A stretch of DNA of 64,000 bases from Streptomyces sp. NBC_01232. GTDB taxonomy: Bacteria > Actinomycetota > Actinomycetes > Streptomycetales > Streptomycetaceae. How positions within the stretch are numbered: the stretch's first letter is position 1; each line of letters starts with the position of its first letter. The notes beneath the pieces were generated by a model. The model was given only the letters and a program-made list of their open reading frames with translations, ran no database searches and was not told where the DNA came from. Where the stretch lies: NCBI RefSeq assembly GCF_035989885.1, contig NZ_CP108518.1, positions 3,228,501-3,292,500 on the forward strand. Reading direction: 5' to 3'. The position numbers and the translations under genes are program-made. Shown in pieces: positions 54,490-63,931 of this stretch.

Positions 54490-55092
54490 TCAGAGGGTTT
54501 CGATCAAGGTCTCCTGGAGACCGCCGAGCCACAGGTACGCCATCACCATCGGCTTGCGCGGGTCCTCGTCCGGCAGCCGGAACAGCATCGCGCTCTCGTC
54601 GTCCTCGGTGATGTCCAGGCGGGCCGCGATGGTCAGTCGCAGGTCGTTGAGCGCGCCGAGCCAGCGCAGCGGCAGCTCGCCGGACAGCTCCAGCACCGCC
54701 GCCCCGTCGCCGGCCGGGGTGAGCCCGTTCAGGCTGTGCACGACCGCCAGCGCGTCCTCGCGCTTGCGGGCGCGCAGGTCGTTCTCGGTGAAGCGGCGGA
54801 ACTCCGCCGCACGGGCGGCGATCTCCTCCGGGTCCACGCCCTTGTCACCGTCGCCGTCGGGGGACCCGTACGCGTCGGGGAAGAGCCGGGCCAGCGCCGG
54901 GTCGGACGGAGGCTCGGAGGGACCCTCGGCGAACAGTGCGGCGAGCGGGTCGTCGTCCTCGGCGGGCTCCGGCCGGCCGGGTCCGATCAGCTCCAGCAAC
55001 TGGACGGCCAGGGAACGAAGGATCGAGATCTCGATCTCGTCGAGCGCGATGGCGGCGCCGCCGCCCTTGAGGGACTCGAAGGTGCCGCCCAT
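54490..55092 (-). CDS. DUF2017 protein, clpS partner
   Basis: A 200-residue helical protein. IALDEIEISILRSLAVQLLELI opens the domain, and FRRFTENDLRARKREDALAVVHSLNG and LRWLGALNDLRLTIAARLDI follow; this is the actinobacterial DUF2017 usually next to clpS. The ATG at 55092 overlaps the clpS TGA (TGATG). Role unknown, possibly in ClpS-dependent substrate delivery. Confidence 0.9.
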   Translation of the reverse strand: MGGTFESLKGGGAAIALDEIEISILRSLAVQLLELIGPGRPEPAEDDDPLAALFAEGPSEPPSDPALARLFPDAYGSPDGDGDKGVDPEEIAARAAEFRRFTENDLRARKREDALAVVHSLNGLTPAGDGAAVLELSGELPLRWLGALNDLRLTIAARLDITEDDESAMLFRLPDEDPRKPMVMAYLWLGGLQETLIETL

Positions 55093-55406
55093 CAGTTGCG
55101 GTCCTGCGTGAGGGTCGCCCACAGGCCGTAGCCGTGCATGGCCTGCACGTCGCGCTCCATTTCCTCGCGGGTGCCGCTCGAGACGACCGCCCGTCCCTTG
55201 TGATGGACATCGAGCATCAACTTGTGTGCCACGTCCTTGGAATAGCCGAAGTACGCCTGGAACACGTACGCCACGTAGCTCATGAGGTTGACCGGGTCGT
55301 TGTGCACCAGGGTCACCCAGGGGACGTCGGGTTCGGGGACCGCGAAGGTCTCTTCGGCCGATTCGGTGCGTTCGATCTCAACAGGAGCAACACTCACTCG
55401 TCCCAT
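55092..55406 (-). CDS. clpS: ATP-dependent Clp protease adaptor ClpS
   Basis: A 104-residue adaptor. [48 protein letters not shown] contains the ClpS fold with the N-degron pocket residues (HNDP, VHHKG). It brings N-degron substrates to ClpC/ClpAP. The ATG at 55406 has GAGG; a GTG three codons later is possible. It is followed by DUF2017 with a TGATG overlap. Confidence 0.94.
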   Translation of the reverse strand: MGRVSVAPVEIERTESAEETFAVPEPDVPWVTLVHNDPVNLMSYVAYVFQAYFGYSKDVAHKLMLDVHHKGRAVVSSGTREEMERDVQAMHGYGLWATLTQDRN

Positions 55407-55549
55407 GCTGCCACCTCGACTGCGCCGCTGCCCAAACAGGGACCGCACGGCCCCCGCCACCGAGCGCTCTTCTACCCCGCGAAGGGCCGGTCTCACAATC
55501 GGCACCCACATCTCGTCACTTTGACGAAATGTGCGCTAGCATCCCAGCC

Positions 55550-56878
55550 ATGAACCCTGCGGACCTGGGCCTGCCGGTGGACGTGCCGTCGACAGCGCTC
55601 TTCACGGACCATTACGAGCTCACGATGCTGCAGGCCGCACTGGCCAACGGCACCGCCGACCGACGCTCGGTCTTCGAGGTGTTCACCCGGCGGCTGCCCG
55701 AGGGACGCCGCTACGGGGTGGTCGCCGGAACCGGGCGGGTGCTCGACGCGGTGGAGAACTTCCGCTTCGACGGCGCCGTGCTGGAATTCCTGCGCGAACG
55801 GGCCGTCGTCGACATGCGGACCCTGGACTGGCTCGCCTCCTACCGCTTCTCCGGCGACATCTGGGGCTATCCGGAGGGGGAGGTCTACTTCCCCGGCTCC
55901 CCCGTCCTGCGGGTGGAGGGCAGCTTCGCCGAGTGCGTCCTGCTGGAGACCGTGATCCTGTCGATCCTGAACCACGACTCGGCCATCGCCGCGGCCGCCT
56001 CCCGGATGTCCTCGGCGGCGGGCGGACGCCCGCTGATCGAGATGGGCGCGCGGCGCACCCACGAGCTGGCCGCCGTCGCCGCGTCGCGGGCCGCGTACGT
56101 GGGCGGCTTCACCTCGACCTCGGACCTGGCGGCCGGATTCCGGTACGGCATCCCGACGGTCGGCACGAGCGCCCACGCCTTCACCCTGGTCCACGACAGC
56201 GAGCGGGACGCCTTCACCGCGCAGGTGGCCTCGCTGGGGCGGGGCACCACCCTGCTGGTGGACACCTACGACGTGGCCGAGGCGGTCCGCACGGCGGTGG
56301 AGATCGCCGGACCGGAGCTGGGCGCGGTCCGGATCGACTCCGGCGACCTGCTGCTGGTGGCCCACCGGGTACGGCAGCAGCTGGACGAGCTGGGCGCGAC
56401 CTCGACGAAGATCGTGGTCACCTCGGACCTCGACGAGTACGCCATCGCCTCGCTGGCGGCGGCGCCGGTGGACGCGTACGGCGTGGGCACCCAGCTGGTG
56501 ACGGGCAGCGGGCACCCGACGTGCTCGATGGTCTACAAGCTGGTGGCGCGGGCCACCTCGGCGGACCCCAAGGCTGCGCTGGCGCCGGTGGCGAAGAAGT
56601 CCTCGGGCGGGAAGACCTCGATCGGCGGCCGCAAGTGGGCCGCGCGGCGGCGGGACGCGGAGGGCGTGGCGGAGGCCGAGGTGATCGGCGTGGGTCCCGT
56701 GCCGGCGGCCCTGGCCGACGACCAGCTCCTGACCCAGCTGGTCAAGGCCGGCGAGGTGGTCGCCCGCGAGCCGCTGGAGGCCGCGCGGGACCGCCACCGC
56801 GCCGCCCGCGCGGGCCTGCCGCTCTCCGCGACACAGCTCTCCCGCGGCGAGGCCGTACTCCCGACCGAGTACGTCTAG
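55550..56878 (+). CDS. pncB: nicotinate phosphoribosyltransferase
   Basis: A 442-residue enzyme of the NAD salvage pathway, forming nicotinate mononucleotide from nicotinate, PRPP and ATP. LFTDHYELTMLQA is the N-terminal signature, with FEVFTRRLPEGRRYGVVAGTGR and AVRIDSGDLLLVAHRVRQQL in the PRPP/phosphate-binding barrel. The ATG at 55550 has no clear Shine-Dalgarno and may be leaderless. It is divergent from clpS. Confidence 0.94.
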   Translation: MNPADLGLPVDVPSTALFTDHYELTMLQAALANGTADRRSVFEVFTRRLPEGRRYGVVAGTGRVLDAVENFRFDGAVLEFLRERAVVDMRTLDWLASYRFSGDIWGYPEGEVYFPGSPVLRVEGSFAECVLLETVILSILNHDSAIAAAASRMSSAAGGRPLIEMGARRTHELAAVAASRAAYVGGFTSTSDLAAGFRYGIPTVGTSAHAFTLVHDSERDAFTAQVASLGRGTTLLVDTYDVAEAVRTAVEIAGPELGAVRIDSGDLLLVAHRVRQQLDELGATSTKIVVTSDLDEYAIASLAAAPVDAYGVGTQLVTGSGHPTCSMVYKLVARATSADPKAALAPVAKKSSGGKTSIGGRKWAARRRDAEGVAEAEVIGVGPVPAALADDQLLTQLVKAGEVVAREPLEAARDRHRAARAGLPLSATQLSRGEAVLPTEYV

Positions 56879-56889
56879 GTCCGCGGGCC

Positions 56890-56965
56890 CGCCGGCGGGG
56901 CCGAATGAGCCCCGCCGGCGATCGGGGCGCGGGCGCGGAGCGCCGTGGGGTCCGGGGCAGGGCCC
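56890..56965. repeat. degenerate dispersed repeat after pncB
   Basis: CCGCCGGCGGGGC and AGCCCCGCCGGCGATCGGGG form an imperfect inverted pair, with the repeat family's downstream GTCCGGGGCAGGGCCCC. It probably terminates pncB. Confidence 0.75.
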
Positions 56966-57047
56966 CAGTTTCGGGAAGGGGCGGGGTGGGGGAAGAGCCC
57001 CCCGCAAGTCCCGCCGCAGCACACCATCGAGCCGAAGGGCACGCGAA

Positions 57048-57662
57048 ATGCACCGCGCACTGATCGTCGTCGACGTACAGAACGACTTCTGCGAGGGCGG
57101 CAGCCTCGCGGTCACCGGCGGAGCCGACGTCGCCGCCGCCGTCACCGAGTACATCGGGCAGGCCACGCCCGCGTACCGGCACGTCGTCGCCACCCGCGAC
57201 CACCACGTCGACCCCGGGTCGCACTTCGCGCACCCCCCGGCCGAGCCGGACTTCGAGACCTCCTGGCCCGTCCACTGCGTCGCCGGGACCGAGGGCGTGG
57301 GCTTCCACCCGAACTTCGCCCCGGCCGTCGCCTCGGGAGCCGTCGCCGCCGTCTTCGACAAGGGCGCGTACGAGGCCGCGTACAGCGGTTTCGAGGGCGC
57401 CGACGAGAACGGGGCGACCCTCGGCCAGTGGCTGCGGGACCGGCAGGTCACCGAGGTGGACGTGGTCGGCATCGCCACCGACCACTGCGTGCGGGCCACC
57501 GCCCTCGACGCCGCCCGCGCCGGCTTCGGCACCCGCGTCCTGCTGGACCTGACGGCCGCCGTGGCCCCGCACACGACCGCACGGGCCCTGGACGAGCTCC
57601 GTGCGGCCGGTGTGACCCTCGTCGGCGGCCAGACGGCCCGGACCGCCCAGGACGCGCCCTGA
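57048..57662 (+). CDS. pncA: nicotinamidase (isochorismatase fold)
   Basis: A 204-residue hydrolase that converts nicotinamide to nicotinate, feeding pncB upstream. Asp9 (VVDVQNDF), Lys105 (VFDKGAYE) and Cys147 (TDHCVRATA) form the catalytic triad, and DHHVDPGSHF holds the metal ligands. Start ATG at 57048. It is the usual neighbour of pncB in NAD salvage. Confidence 0.94.
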   Translation: MHRALIVVDVQNDFCEGGSLAVTGGADVAAAVTEYIGQATPAYRHVVATRDHHVDPGSHFAHPPAEPDFETSWPVHCVAGTEGVGFHPNFAPAVASGAVAAVFDKGAYEAAYSGFEGADENGATLGQWLRDRQVTEVDVVGIATDHCVRATALDAARAGFGTRVLLDLTAAVAPHTTARALDELRAAGVTLVGGQTARTAQDAP

Positions 57663-57666
57663 CCCG

Positions 57667-58011
57667 CTAGGTGCCCAGCAGGGCCCGGATGGGGTGCCAG
57701 AGCTCCTGCGCGCGGTCCGGTGCGCCGCGCCACAGCAGGCCGTCCGGATGGTGCAGGACGGCCGTCACCTCGTCCGGCGTCGGCGGGTGCGCGTTGCCCC
57801 GCAGGTACACCGCCCGCATCCCGAGGTTCCGCAGCCTGGTCAGGGCGCGGGCCCGGTTCGCGGCGTGCACCAGCACGCGGACATTTCCACCTTCTCCGGA
57901 CGGCCTCGGCAGCGTGAGCGCAACCACCACACTGCCGCCCGGCAATCTGACGAAACCTCCACCTGGCACGGCTGTCATCTCCCCCGTCAATAAGAAACTC
58001 GTACCGGGCAT
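57667..58011 (-). CDS. hypothetical protein
   Basis: A 114-residue frame ending GAPDRAQELWHPIRALLGT. It has no recognised domain; a beta-rich start (GGGFVRLPGGSVVVALTLP) and mixed rest. An alternative ATG at 57978 (MTAVPGGG) has GGGGGAG directly next to it. The frame is convergent to pncA with 4 nt between stops. Confidence 0.68.
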   Translation of the reverse strand: MPGTSFLLTGEMTAVPGGGFVRLPGGSVVVALTLPRPSGEGGNVRVLVHAANRARALTRLRNLGMRAVYLRGNAHPPTPDEVTAVLHHPDGLLWRGAPDRAQELWHPIRALLGT

Positions 58012-58019
58012 CTAAACGC

Positions 58020-58055
58020 GATCGGCCGCCGCCCGCTAGGGGGCGACGGCCGATC
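58020..58055. terminator. strong hairpin downstream of M6 protease gene
   Basis: GATCGGCCG...CGGCCGATC stem with an inner CGCCC/GGGCG helix; it ends the minus-strand protease transcript and lies in the promoter side of the small gene at 57667. Confidence 0.78.
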
Positions 58056-58081
58056 ATGCTTTGACCTGCAGTTTTACCGAG

Positions 58082-60493
58082 TTACTTCTTCGAGGGACCC
58101 ACCTCGACGGTCATGACTTCACCGTCGTAGGTCTCCTTCAGGATCTTGATCTTGGTGTTGGTGTCAGTGACCTTCACCGATCCGGTCGGGTTCTCGTCGT
58201 AGTAGTACTTGCCCTTGCTGTCGTCGAAGACCAGGTTCGCGGGCTTCGGCTTCAGGAACAGCGACTCGCCGTTCTTGTGCAGGGTGAAGGCATCCGTCGA
58301 GTACGCGCTGAACGCGGCGTCGTACGGCTGGATCTTGTTGCGCAGCAGGGTGCCGTCCGCCCACTTCATGGGCTTGGCGTTGGCGTCGATCGGGAGGATC
58401 AGACCCTGGCCCGGGTGGGCGCTGGTGTTGTTGTCCTTCTGGCTGGTGTCCCACTGCCAGATGAGCAGGCCGTCCTGGTACGGGTAGTGCTCGACCCAGT
58501 CGGGCTTGGTGTTGCCGAAGCCGAAGTTGTACGGGCCGACCTTGAGGGTCTTGTCGTACGAGACGTAGCGGCGGTTCTCGGCCAGGTAGTACTGCGCGTA
58601 CTCCTTGGTGAAGCTGGCGCCGATCCGCGTGAAGCCCTTGCCGGTCCAGCCGTTGTCGCCGTTCTCGGCGCCGTCGGTGAACAGCGCGGAGCCGTCCGCG
58701 GTGATGGTGAGGGCGTCACCGGTGAAGCCCTTGCCGCCCGCGCCGCCGTCCGTCTGGTAGCGGAAGCGGAGGTCGACCTTCTTGCCCGCGTAGGCGTCGA
58801 GCGGGAAGTTGAGGTTCTTCCAGGCGCCGGAGACACCGGTCAGCGACGGGCTGCCGGAGGCGTCGACCGGGAGGGCCGTGCCGTCGGCGGTGCCGGCGAG
58901 AGCGGTCCAGGTGGCGCCGCCGTCCGTGGACACCTCGGTGTAGAGGTAGTCGTAGTCGGCCTCGATGTCCCACCAGCCCTTGAGGGACACGGCGGCGGAC
59001 GTCTTGCCCGTCAGGTCGACGGAGCGGGTCAGGGTGTTCTTGAGGTCGTCACCCATGCCGCTCCACCACTGGGTGGAACCCTCGGCGGGCGCGACGACCT
59101 CGGTCTTGACCTGCTTCTTGGGCAGCTCGACGACCAGCGCCTGCTTGTCCTTGGTGTTGAACGCCGACACGCCCAGCTTGTGGGTGGACTTCGTCGCGGC
59201 CTTCGCCGTGTCGTAGTTCAGCCAGCCCAGCTGGAGCTTGTCCCAGGCGGTCATGTCGCCCGGGAGGTCGCCGATCGAGTCCTTGCCGGTGCCGAGCCAG
59301 GAGCCGGCCGACATCAGGGACCAGAAGCCGACGCCGTTCTCGCCGCCACCGGAGGTGTCGTAGAGGTCCGGCAGGCCCAGGTCGTGGCCGTACTCGTGCG
59401 CGAAGACGCCGAGGCCGCCGTTCTCGGGCTGCATCGTGTAGTCGCCGACCCAGATGCCGGAGTTGCCGATCTGGGTGCCGCCGGCCTTGTTGTTGTCCGG
59501 GCCGGTCTTGCCCGCCGCGGTGCCGTAGGCGTACCAGCGGTGCGCCCACAGCGCGTGCGTGCCCTGCACGCCGCCGCCGGCCGACTCGTCCTCGCCCGCG
59601 TGGACGATCTGGAAGTGGTCGATGTAGCCGTCGGGCTCGTTGAAGTTGCCGTCGCCGTCGAAGTCGTAGCGGTCCCAGAGGTCGTACTGGGCCAGCTTCG
59701 CCTTGATCTCGGCGTCGGACTTCCCGGCCTTCTTCTGGCCCTCCACCCACGCCGTGACGCCGTCCTTGACGGTGTCCCAGACGTTGGAGCAGTTCGACTG
59801 GCCGCAGTAGTTGGAGCCGTAACGGCCCTCGTTGTACGGGACCTTGACCCAGTCGGCGACCTCGCCCTCGACCGAGTAACGGCCCGAGGAGGTCTTCTCG
59901 TAGTAGGTCTTCAGCGAGTCCTTGCCCTGACCCGACGCGAAGTACAGGTCCTGGAAGTAGTCGCGGCTGAAGTCCTTGCGCCAGGCGGTGCTGTTGTCCT
60001 TGGCGCGGTCCGGCTGGGCGATCGTGTTGTGCAGCGGACCAGGGGTGCCGCCGTACTTCGGGACCGCCGGCTGCGGGCCGGGACCGTCCGGGTCGTGCAT
60101 GGTCGTGTTGTCGACCTGGTCGCCGAACTCGACGAGGATCGTGAAGATCTTGTCGGTCTTCTCGCGGCCGAGCTCGACGTACTTCTTGTCGTCGAGCTTG
60201 ACGACCTTGGAGGCGCCGCGCTGCTCGACGTCCTTCTTGCCCTGCAGAACCTGGTCCAGAGCGGCCTTGCGCTGCTGCGCCTGCTGCTCGCTGAACGGGC
60301 CCTTGAGGTCGTGCTCGACGACCTTGGCAGGCGCGGTCGGGTCCTGCCGGTCGGCGACCGGGGCGGCCGGGGCCTTGCCCTCGGCCTGAGCCGCGGTAAC
60401 GGTGAAGAAAGTGGCGCTCGTCGCACAAGCTGCCATGGTCACGGTGACGGCTGCGGCACGTATCGCACGCCGTCTGGCGGAATTGCTGGTCAC
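58082..60493 (-). CDS. secreted M6-family immune-inhibitor-A-like metalloprotease
   Basis: An 803-residue exported protease. Signal peptide ends near AQAEG (residue 38). The propeptide and catalytic domain follow; HEYGHDLGLPD (366-376) is the HExxH zinc motif with the third ligand Asp. EDESAGGGVQGTHALWAHRWYAYG precedes it, as in M6 enzymes. The rest contains beta-sandwich and Ca-binding-like modules (TDGGATWTALAGTADG, FRYQTDGGAGGKGFTGDAL). The GTG at 60493 has GGAGG 11 nt upstream. Probably degrades extracellular proteins. Confidence 0.9.
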   Translation of the reverse strand: MTSNSARRRAIRAAAVTVTMAACATSATFFTVTAAQAEGKAPAAPVADRQDPTAPAKVVEHDLKGPFSEQQAQQRKAALDQVLQGKKDVEQRGASKVVKLDDKKYVELGREKTDKIFTILVEFGDQVDNTTMHDPDGPGPQPAVPKYGGTPGPLHNTIAQPDRAKDNSTAWRKDFSRDYFQDLYFASGQGKDSLKTYYEKTSSGRYSVEGEVADWVKVPYNEGRYGSNYCGQSNCSNVWDTVKDGVTAWVEGQKKAGKSDAEIKAKLAQYDLWDRYDFDGDGNFNEPDGYIDHFQIVHAGEDESAGGGVQGTHALWAHRWYAYGTAAGKTGPDNNKAGGTQIGNSGIWVGDYTMQPENGGLGVFAHEYGHDLGLPDLYDTSGGGENGVGFWSLMSAGSWLGTGKDSIGDLPGDMTAWDKLQLGWLNYDTAKAATKSTHKLGVSAFNTKDKQALVVELPKKQVKTEVVAPAEGSTQWWSGMGDDLKNTLTRSVDLTGKTSAAVSLKGWWDIEADYDYLYTEVSTDGGATWTALAGTADGTALPVDASGSPSLTGVSGAWKNLNFPLDAYAGKKVDLRFRYQTDGGAGGKGFTGDALTITADGSALFTDGAENGDNGWTGKGFTRIGASFTKEYAQYYLAENRRYVSYDKTLKVGPYNFGFGNTKPDWVEHYPYQDGLLIWQWDTSQKDNNTSAHPGQGLILPIDANAKPMKWADGTLLRNKIQPYDAAFSAYSTDAFTLHKNGESLFLKPKPANLVFDDSKGKYYYDENPTGSVKVTDTNTKIKILKETYDGEVMTVEVGPSKK

Positions 60494-60929
60494 TTGATGT
60501 CGTTCCCCTCCCGCGGCCGCAACGTAGGTCGGAACTTCTCCATAGGAGCGGGGGGTTCCGCGCGGCGCGCGTCTCAAGTGACGACATTTGACCGGAGAGA
60601 CGCAAGAAAAGACAGACCTTGACTTGACCCTTACAACTGCACTATGCGGTCAGGGAGTTCCGGTATCCGGACGTTCCGCTGTCATACGGGGCGAACGGCG
60701 CTTCCCGACCCCGGCACAGGTCCGTCCCGTCCCCCTTTCTCCCGCTGCGGCGGCCCGCGACCGGCCGACGTCGCCCGGAAAATGATCCCGTGCGCCCCCC
60801 ATGCTCCGGCACCGTGTGTTAGGTCACGCTTACCGGTGGTCCGACTAGGGCATCTCCCGTCATAGAGTCACTTGACGCGCGAACCGGTTGAGCCGACTCC
60901 CCCTCCCCTCACCGAGGACGGATATCGCC
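60494..60929. other. 436-bp gap between divergent genes, no gene recognised
   Basis: Divergent promoters of the M6 protease and the small membrane protein should be here. A TTGACT (about 60613) with TATGCG 18 nt further is a possible plus-strand promoter. No operator, tRNA or gene was recognised; short plus-strand frames have no domain. Confidence 0.5.
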
Positions 60930-61235
60930 ATGCCGCGTCCGACTGCCGCACAGCTCGCTTACGGGTCCGCCACGGTCGTCGTGTCGACGATCGCCATGCT
61001 GCTGCTCTCGCAGACGAGCACCGGGCTCGGCGTCGCGGTCATCTCCGCCGCCGCGCTCGCCCTGGGTCTGCTCGTCGCCGTCACCGTGCCCGCCCCGCGG
61101 CGCCGCGGCCGCCATGCGGCCCGTACGGGCGCCCCCGCGGCCGCCGTCACGCCCGCGGCCCAGGAGGGCGCGGCACAGGGCTCCCGGGTGCCCGAGCCCC
61201 GTTCGGCCACGGTCGACCACCCCGTTCACCACTGA
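60930..61235 (+). CDS. small membrane protein, hypothetical
   Basis: A 101-residue protein. ATG at 60930 with GAGGACGG. Two hydrophobic helices (AQLAYGSATVVVSTIAMLLL and GLGVAVISAAALALGLLVAVTV) are followed by a basic RRRGRH and a Pro/Ala/Glu-rich C-terminus. No known domain. Confidence 0.68.
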   Translation: MPRPTAAQLAYGSATVVVSTIAMLLLSQTSTGLGVAVISAAALALGLLVAVTVPAPRRRGRHAARTGAPAAAVTPAAQEGAAQGSRVPEPRSATVDHPVHH

Positions 61236-61253
61236 CCTTCCGCGCCCAACGCG

Positions 61254-61290
61254 ACGCGGGCGGCCTCCCGTTGGGGAAGGCCGCCCGCGT
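61254..61290. terminator. bidirectional terminator
   Basis: ACGCGGGCGGCCTCCC-/GGAAGGCCGCCCGCGT stem between the convergent small membrane and RDD genes. Confidence 0.8.
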
Positions 61291-61310
61291 TGCGGTGCGT
61301 GCGGTGACGC

Positions 61311-62042
61311 CTAAGTGGTGGACTGGACGACGACCGTCTTGCCGACCTTGTCGTGCAGGCCCTGCTTGTACGGCTTGTCGACCAGGATCGAGACGACCAG
61401 CGCGATCGGCCACAGGCACGCGCAGCAGATCAGCGTCGGCAGCCAGAGCACGGCGGCGCGGCCGAGGGCGGCGCCGGAGTTCGGCACACTGCCGTCGTTG
61501 AGCATCGCGACGCGCAGGTTCATCAGCTTCTTGCCGACGGTCTGGCCGTTCTTCTTGGTGAACCACCAGTCGTAGCCGACGTACGCGACGATCGAGATCA
61601 GCGTCATGACCAGGCCGCTGCCGCTGTAGGACTGCGAGACGACGTCGCTGATGTCCTCGCCCTGGCCGCTGTCGAACCGGTAGCGGCTCGTGCCGAAGGC
61701 CAGCTGGATGAGGGCCAGCGGGATGGCGATGATGACCACGTCGATGATGCGCGCGAGGAGCCGCTTGCCGAAGTCGGCGAGCGGGGGCATCCCGGCGAGC
61801 GGATCGGGCATGCCGTAGCCGCCGCTCCCGCCGTAGGGGTCCCCTCCGCCGTACGGAGGCGGCGGGGGCGGGTATCCCCCTCCGCCGCCCGGGCCTCCGG
61901 GGGGCGGCGGCGGAGGACTACCGCTTCCGGGAGGCGGCGGGCCGTACGGCGAACCGCCCGACGGAGGCGTCGGTTCCTGGGGCTTCTTGAGGAACGGGTC
62001 GTCCTCGGGCGGCTGGCCCGGCGGCGGCTGGTCGGTACTCAT
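61311..62042 (-). CDS. RDD-family membrane protein
   Basis: A 243-residue protein. Residues 1-80 are a Pro/Gly-rich cytoplasmic region (PPPPPPYGGGDPYGG). The C-terminal RDD domain starts at FGKRLLARIIDVVIIAIPLAL (R-D of the motif), has VGYDWWFTKKNGQTVGKKLMNLRV and three to four membrane segments. Small-molecule or ion transport has been proposed for the family. It is 87 nt downstream of another RDD gene on the same strand. Confidence 0.88.
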   Translation of the reverse strand: MSTDQPPPGQPPEDDPFLKKPQEPTPPSGGSPYGPPPPGSGSPPPPPPGGPGGGGGYPPPPPPYGGGDPYGGSGGYGMPDPLAGMPPLADFGKRLLARIIDVVIIAIPLALIQLAFGTSRYRFDSGQGEDISDVVSQSYSGSGLVMTLISIVAYVGYDWWFTKKNGQTVGKKLMNLRVAMLNDGSVPNSGAALGRAAVLWLPTLICCACLWPIALVVSILVDKPYKQGLHDKVGKTVVVQSTT

Positions 62043-62129
62043 GGCCCGAGTCGAACCCGGCTCCGGCCACCTCGCAACGGGACCGCGTCCATTCGGGGGG
62101 AGGCGCGGGTCCGGGGCAGCCCGAACCGG

Positions 62130-63674
62130 TCAGCGGGCCACGTACGTCCTGGCCGCCTTGTCGTGCCAGGCCTGGCGGCGCGGGCGGTCCACGAGGCACC
62201 AGAGGCTGCCCGGGAGGCCGAGGAAGGCGTACACGAGCCAGCGGCGCAGGGCCGCGCCGAAGGTGGGCGGGCGCAGCGTGGCGGTGGCCAGGACCCGAAT
62301 GCCGAGCAGCTTCTTGCCCGGGGTGCGGCCCCAACGGGCGGTGGGCAGCGCCTCGTACAGGATCCCGAAGAGGAGGACCGCGCCGAGGACCAGGCCCAGG
62401 TGACCGGCGATGGTCGTGTCGAGGAGCCAGACGGTGGTGGTGCGGCCGCTCGCGCGGGCGGCGTCCACCTTGGCCTCGACGTGGGCGGTGGCCCCGGGCA
62501 GGAGGGGCCGGGCGACCGCCACCGCGACGGCGGCGAGGACGAGGGAGTCCAGGGCGCGGGCCGTGGCACGGCGCATCAGGCCCGCGGGGCGCACGGCCCG
62601 TTCCGCCATCCGCTCGAACACCTCCCGGGGCGTACGGGCCCCCGCGGGGCGGGAGCCGGAGGCGGAGCCGGCCGGGCGGTCCTGCCCGGGGGTGCTCGGC
62701 TCCGGGTTCCGGGGCCGGGGCTCGGCGGGAGCGGCCGCCGTCTCGGGCCGCGCCGCGATCCTCGGGCGTACTCCGGCGGGGCGCGGGGCCCACACCTCGG
62801 GCCGGTCGGCGGCCGGGGCCTCGGCCTCGGGCGCGGGCACCCGGGCAGGGGTGGGGACGGGGGCCGGCGCCGGGACAGGAACGGGCGCGGGGGCAGGTGC
62901 GGCGGCCACCGCCTCGGGCCAGGAGGAGGTGAGCCCGGAGGCACCGGGCCCGCCGGTCCCGGGGGCGTCGGGCCAGGCCTGGGCCGGGGTGCGGTCCTGC
63001 GCCGGGGTCCGGTCCTGCGCCGGGGTCTGGGCGGCCGGGGACCGGTCCGGTGCCGGGGCCTGGGCGGCCGGGGACCGGACCGACAGGATCCCGGCGGAGG
63101 CCTGCCCGGAACGTCTCGAGGCCGCTGCGGCGGGGGCCGCCGCGGCAGCCGCCGTACGGGCCAGAGAGATGCCCGCGGACCGCGGGGCGGCCTGTCCCAC
63201 GCCCGATTCCGGCAGGGGTTCCGGCCGGGGTTCCGGTTCGGGACGGGGCGCGGAACGGGGGGCGGGCTGCGGGTCCGGCGCGCTGCCCCACGACACCCGG
63301 TGGTCGCGGGGCCCGCCGAAGCCGGCCTGGTGCAGGGGGTCTGCCTGCCACACCACGGGCTCGGCGGCCGCCTCGGCGACGGGCACAGGAGCCGGGGCCG
63401 GGGCGGCGGCGTGCTCCGGCAGCGCCTCGGCCGTGGAGGTGTCGTCCAGGAACACCGGCCCGGTCTCGTCCGCGCGCGGGGCGTGCCCGCCGCGGACGGC
63501 GGGGGCGGCGACGGGCGCGGGCGCGGCGGGCGCCGGCTCCGGGGCAGGGGCAGGGCGGCTCGTTCCCGGAACCCAGGCCGCGCCGTTCCAGTAGCGGATG
63601 TACCCCGGGATGGACGGATCCGGGTAGTAGCCCTCGCGGGCCGCGTGCTCGCCGTCACCAGGGGAGGCCGTCAT
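62130..63674 (-). CDS. DUF2510-linker-RDD membrane protein
   Basis: A 514-residue fusion. Residues about 15-35 (GYYPDPSIPGYIRYWNGAAWV) form a DUF2510 domain. A 340-residue Pro/Ala-rich disordered linker with repeats such as PAQDRTPAQDRTPAQ and PAPAPVPVPAPAPVPTPA follows. The C-terminal RDD domain has RRATARALDSLVLAAVAVAVARP and GRTPGKKLLGIRVLA with membrane helices. The ATG at 63674 has GGAG 8 nt upstream. Long linkers of this kind are common in actinobacterial membrane proteins; role unknown. Confidence 0.85.
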   Translation of the reverse strand: MTASPGDGEHAAREGYYPDPSIPGYIRYWNGAAWVPGTSRPAPAPEPAPAAPAPVAAPAVRGGHAPRADETGPVFLDDTSTAEALPEHAAAPAPAPVPVAEAAAEPVVWQADPLHQAGFGGPRDHRVSWGSAPDPQPAPRSAPRPEPEPRPEPLPESGVGQAAPRSAGISLARTAAAAAAPAAAASRRSGQASAGILSVRSPAAQAPAPDRSPAAQTPAQDRTPAQDRTPAQAWPDAPGTGGPGASGLTSSWPEAVAAAPAPAPVPVPAPAPVPTPARVPAPEAEAPAADRPEVWAPRPAGVRPRIAARPETAAAPAEPRPRNPEPSTPGQDRPAGSASGSRPAGARTPREVFERMAERAVRPAGLMRRATARALDSLVLAAVAVAVARPLLPGATAHVEAKVDAARASGRTTTVWLLDTTIAGHLGLVLGAVLLFGILYEALPTARWGRTPGKKLLGIRVLATATLRPPTFGAALRRWLVYAFLGLPGSLWCLVDRPRRQAWHDKAARTYVAR

Positions 63675-63931
63675 GTCCCCAACTCCGATCGTGGCTTGAG
63701 GCTTGTGCAAGGGAGGACCATAGCCAAGAACCACCCCCCGGCAGGTCCGGTAACGGGAGAATCCAAGCAAACGAGCGAACGTCACCCTCCATGACGGTTT
63801 TCGGTCAGCCGATAGAAATCGGCCAATCTCCGGTTCGCCTCCGGAAGTCGCGTCATACCCGGGCACACCGGTGCTCTCTCCGGGTGTGGGGCGCCGTCCG
63901 GCCCCGCACACCGAACCGAAGTGAGGCCGTC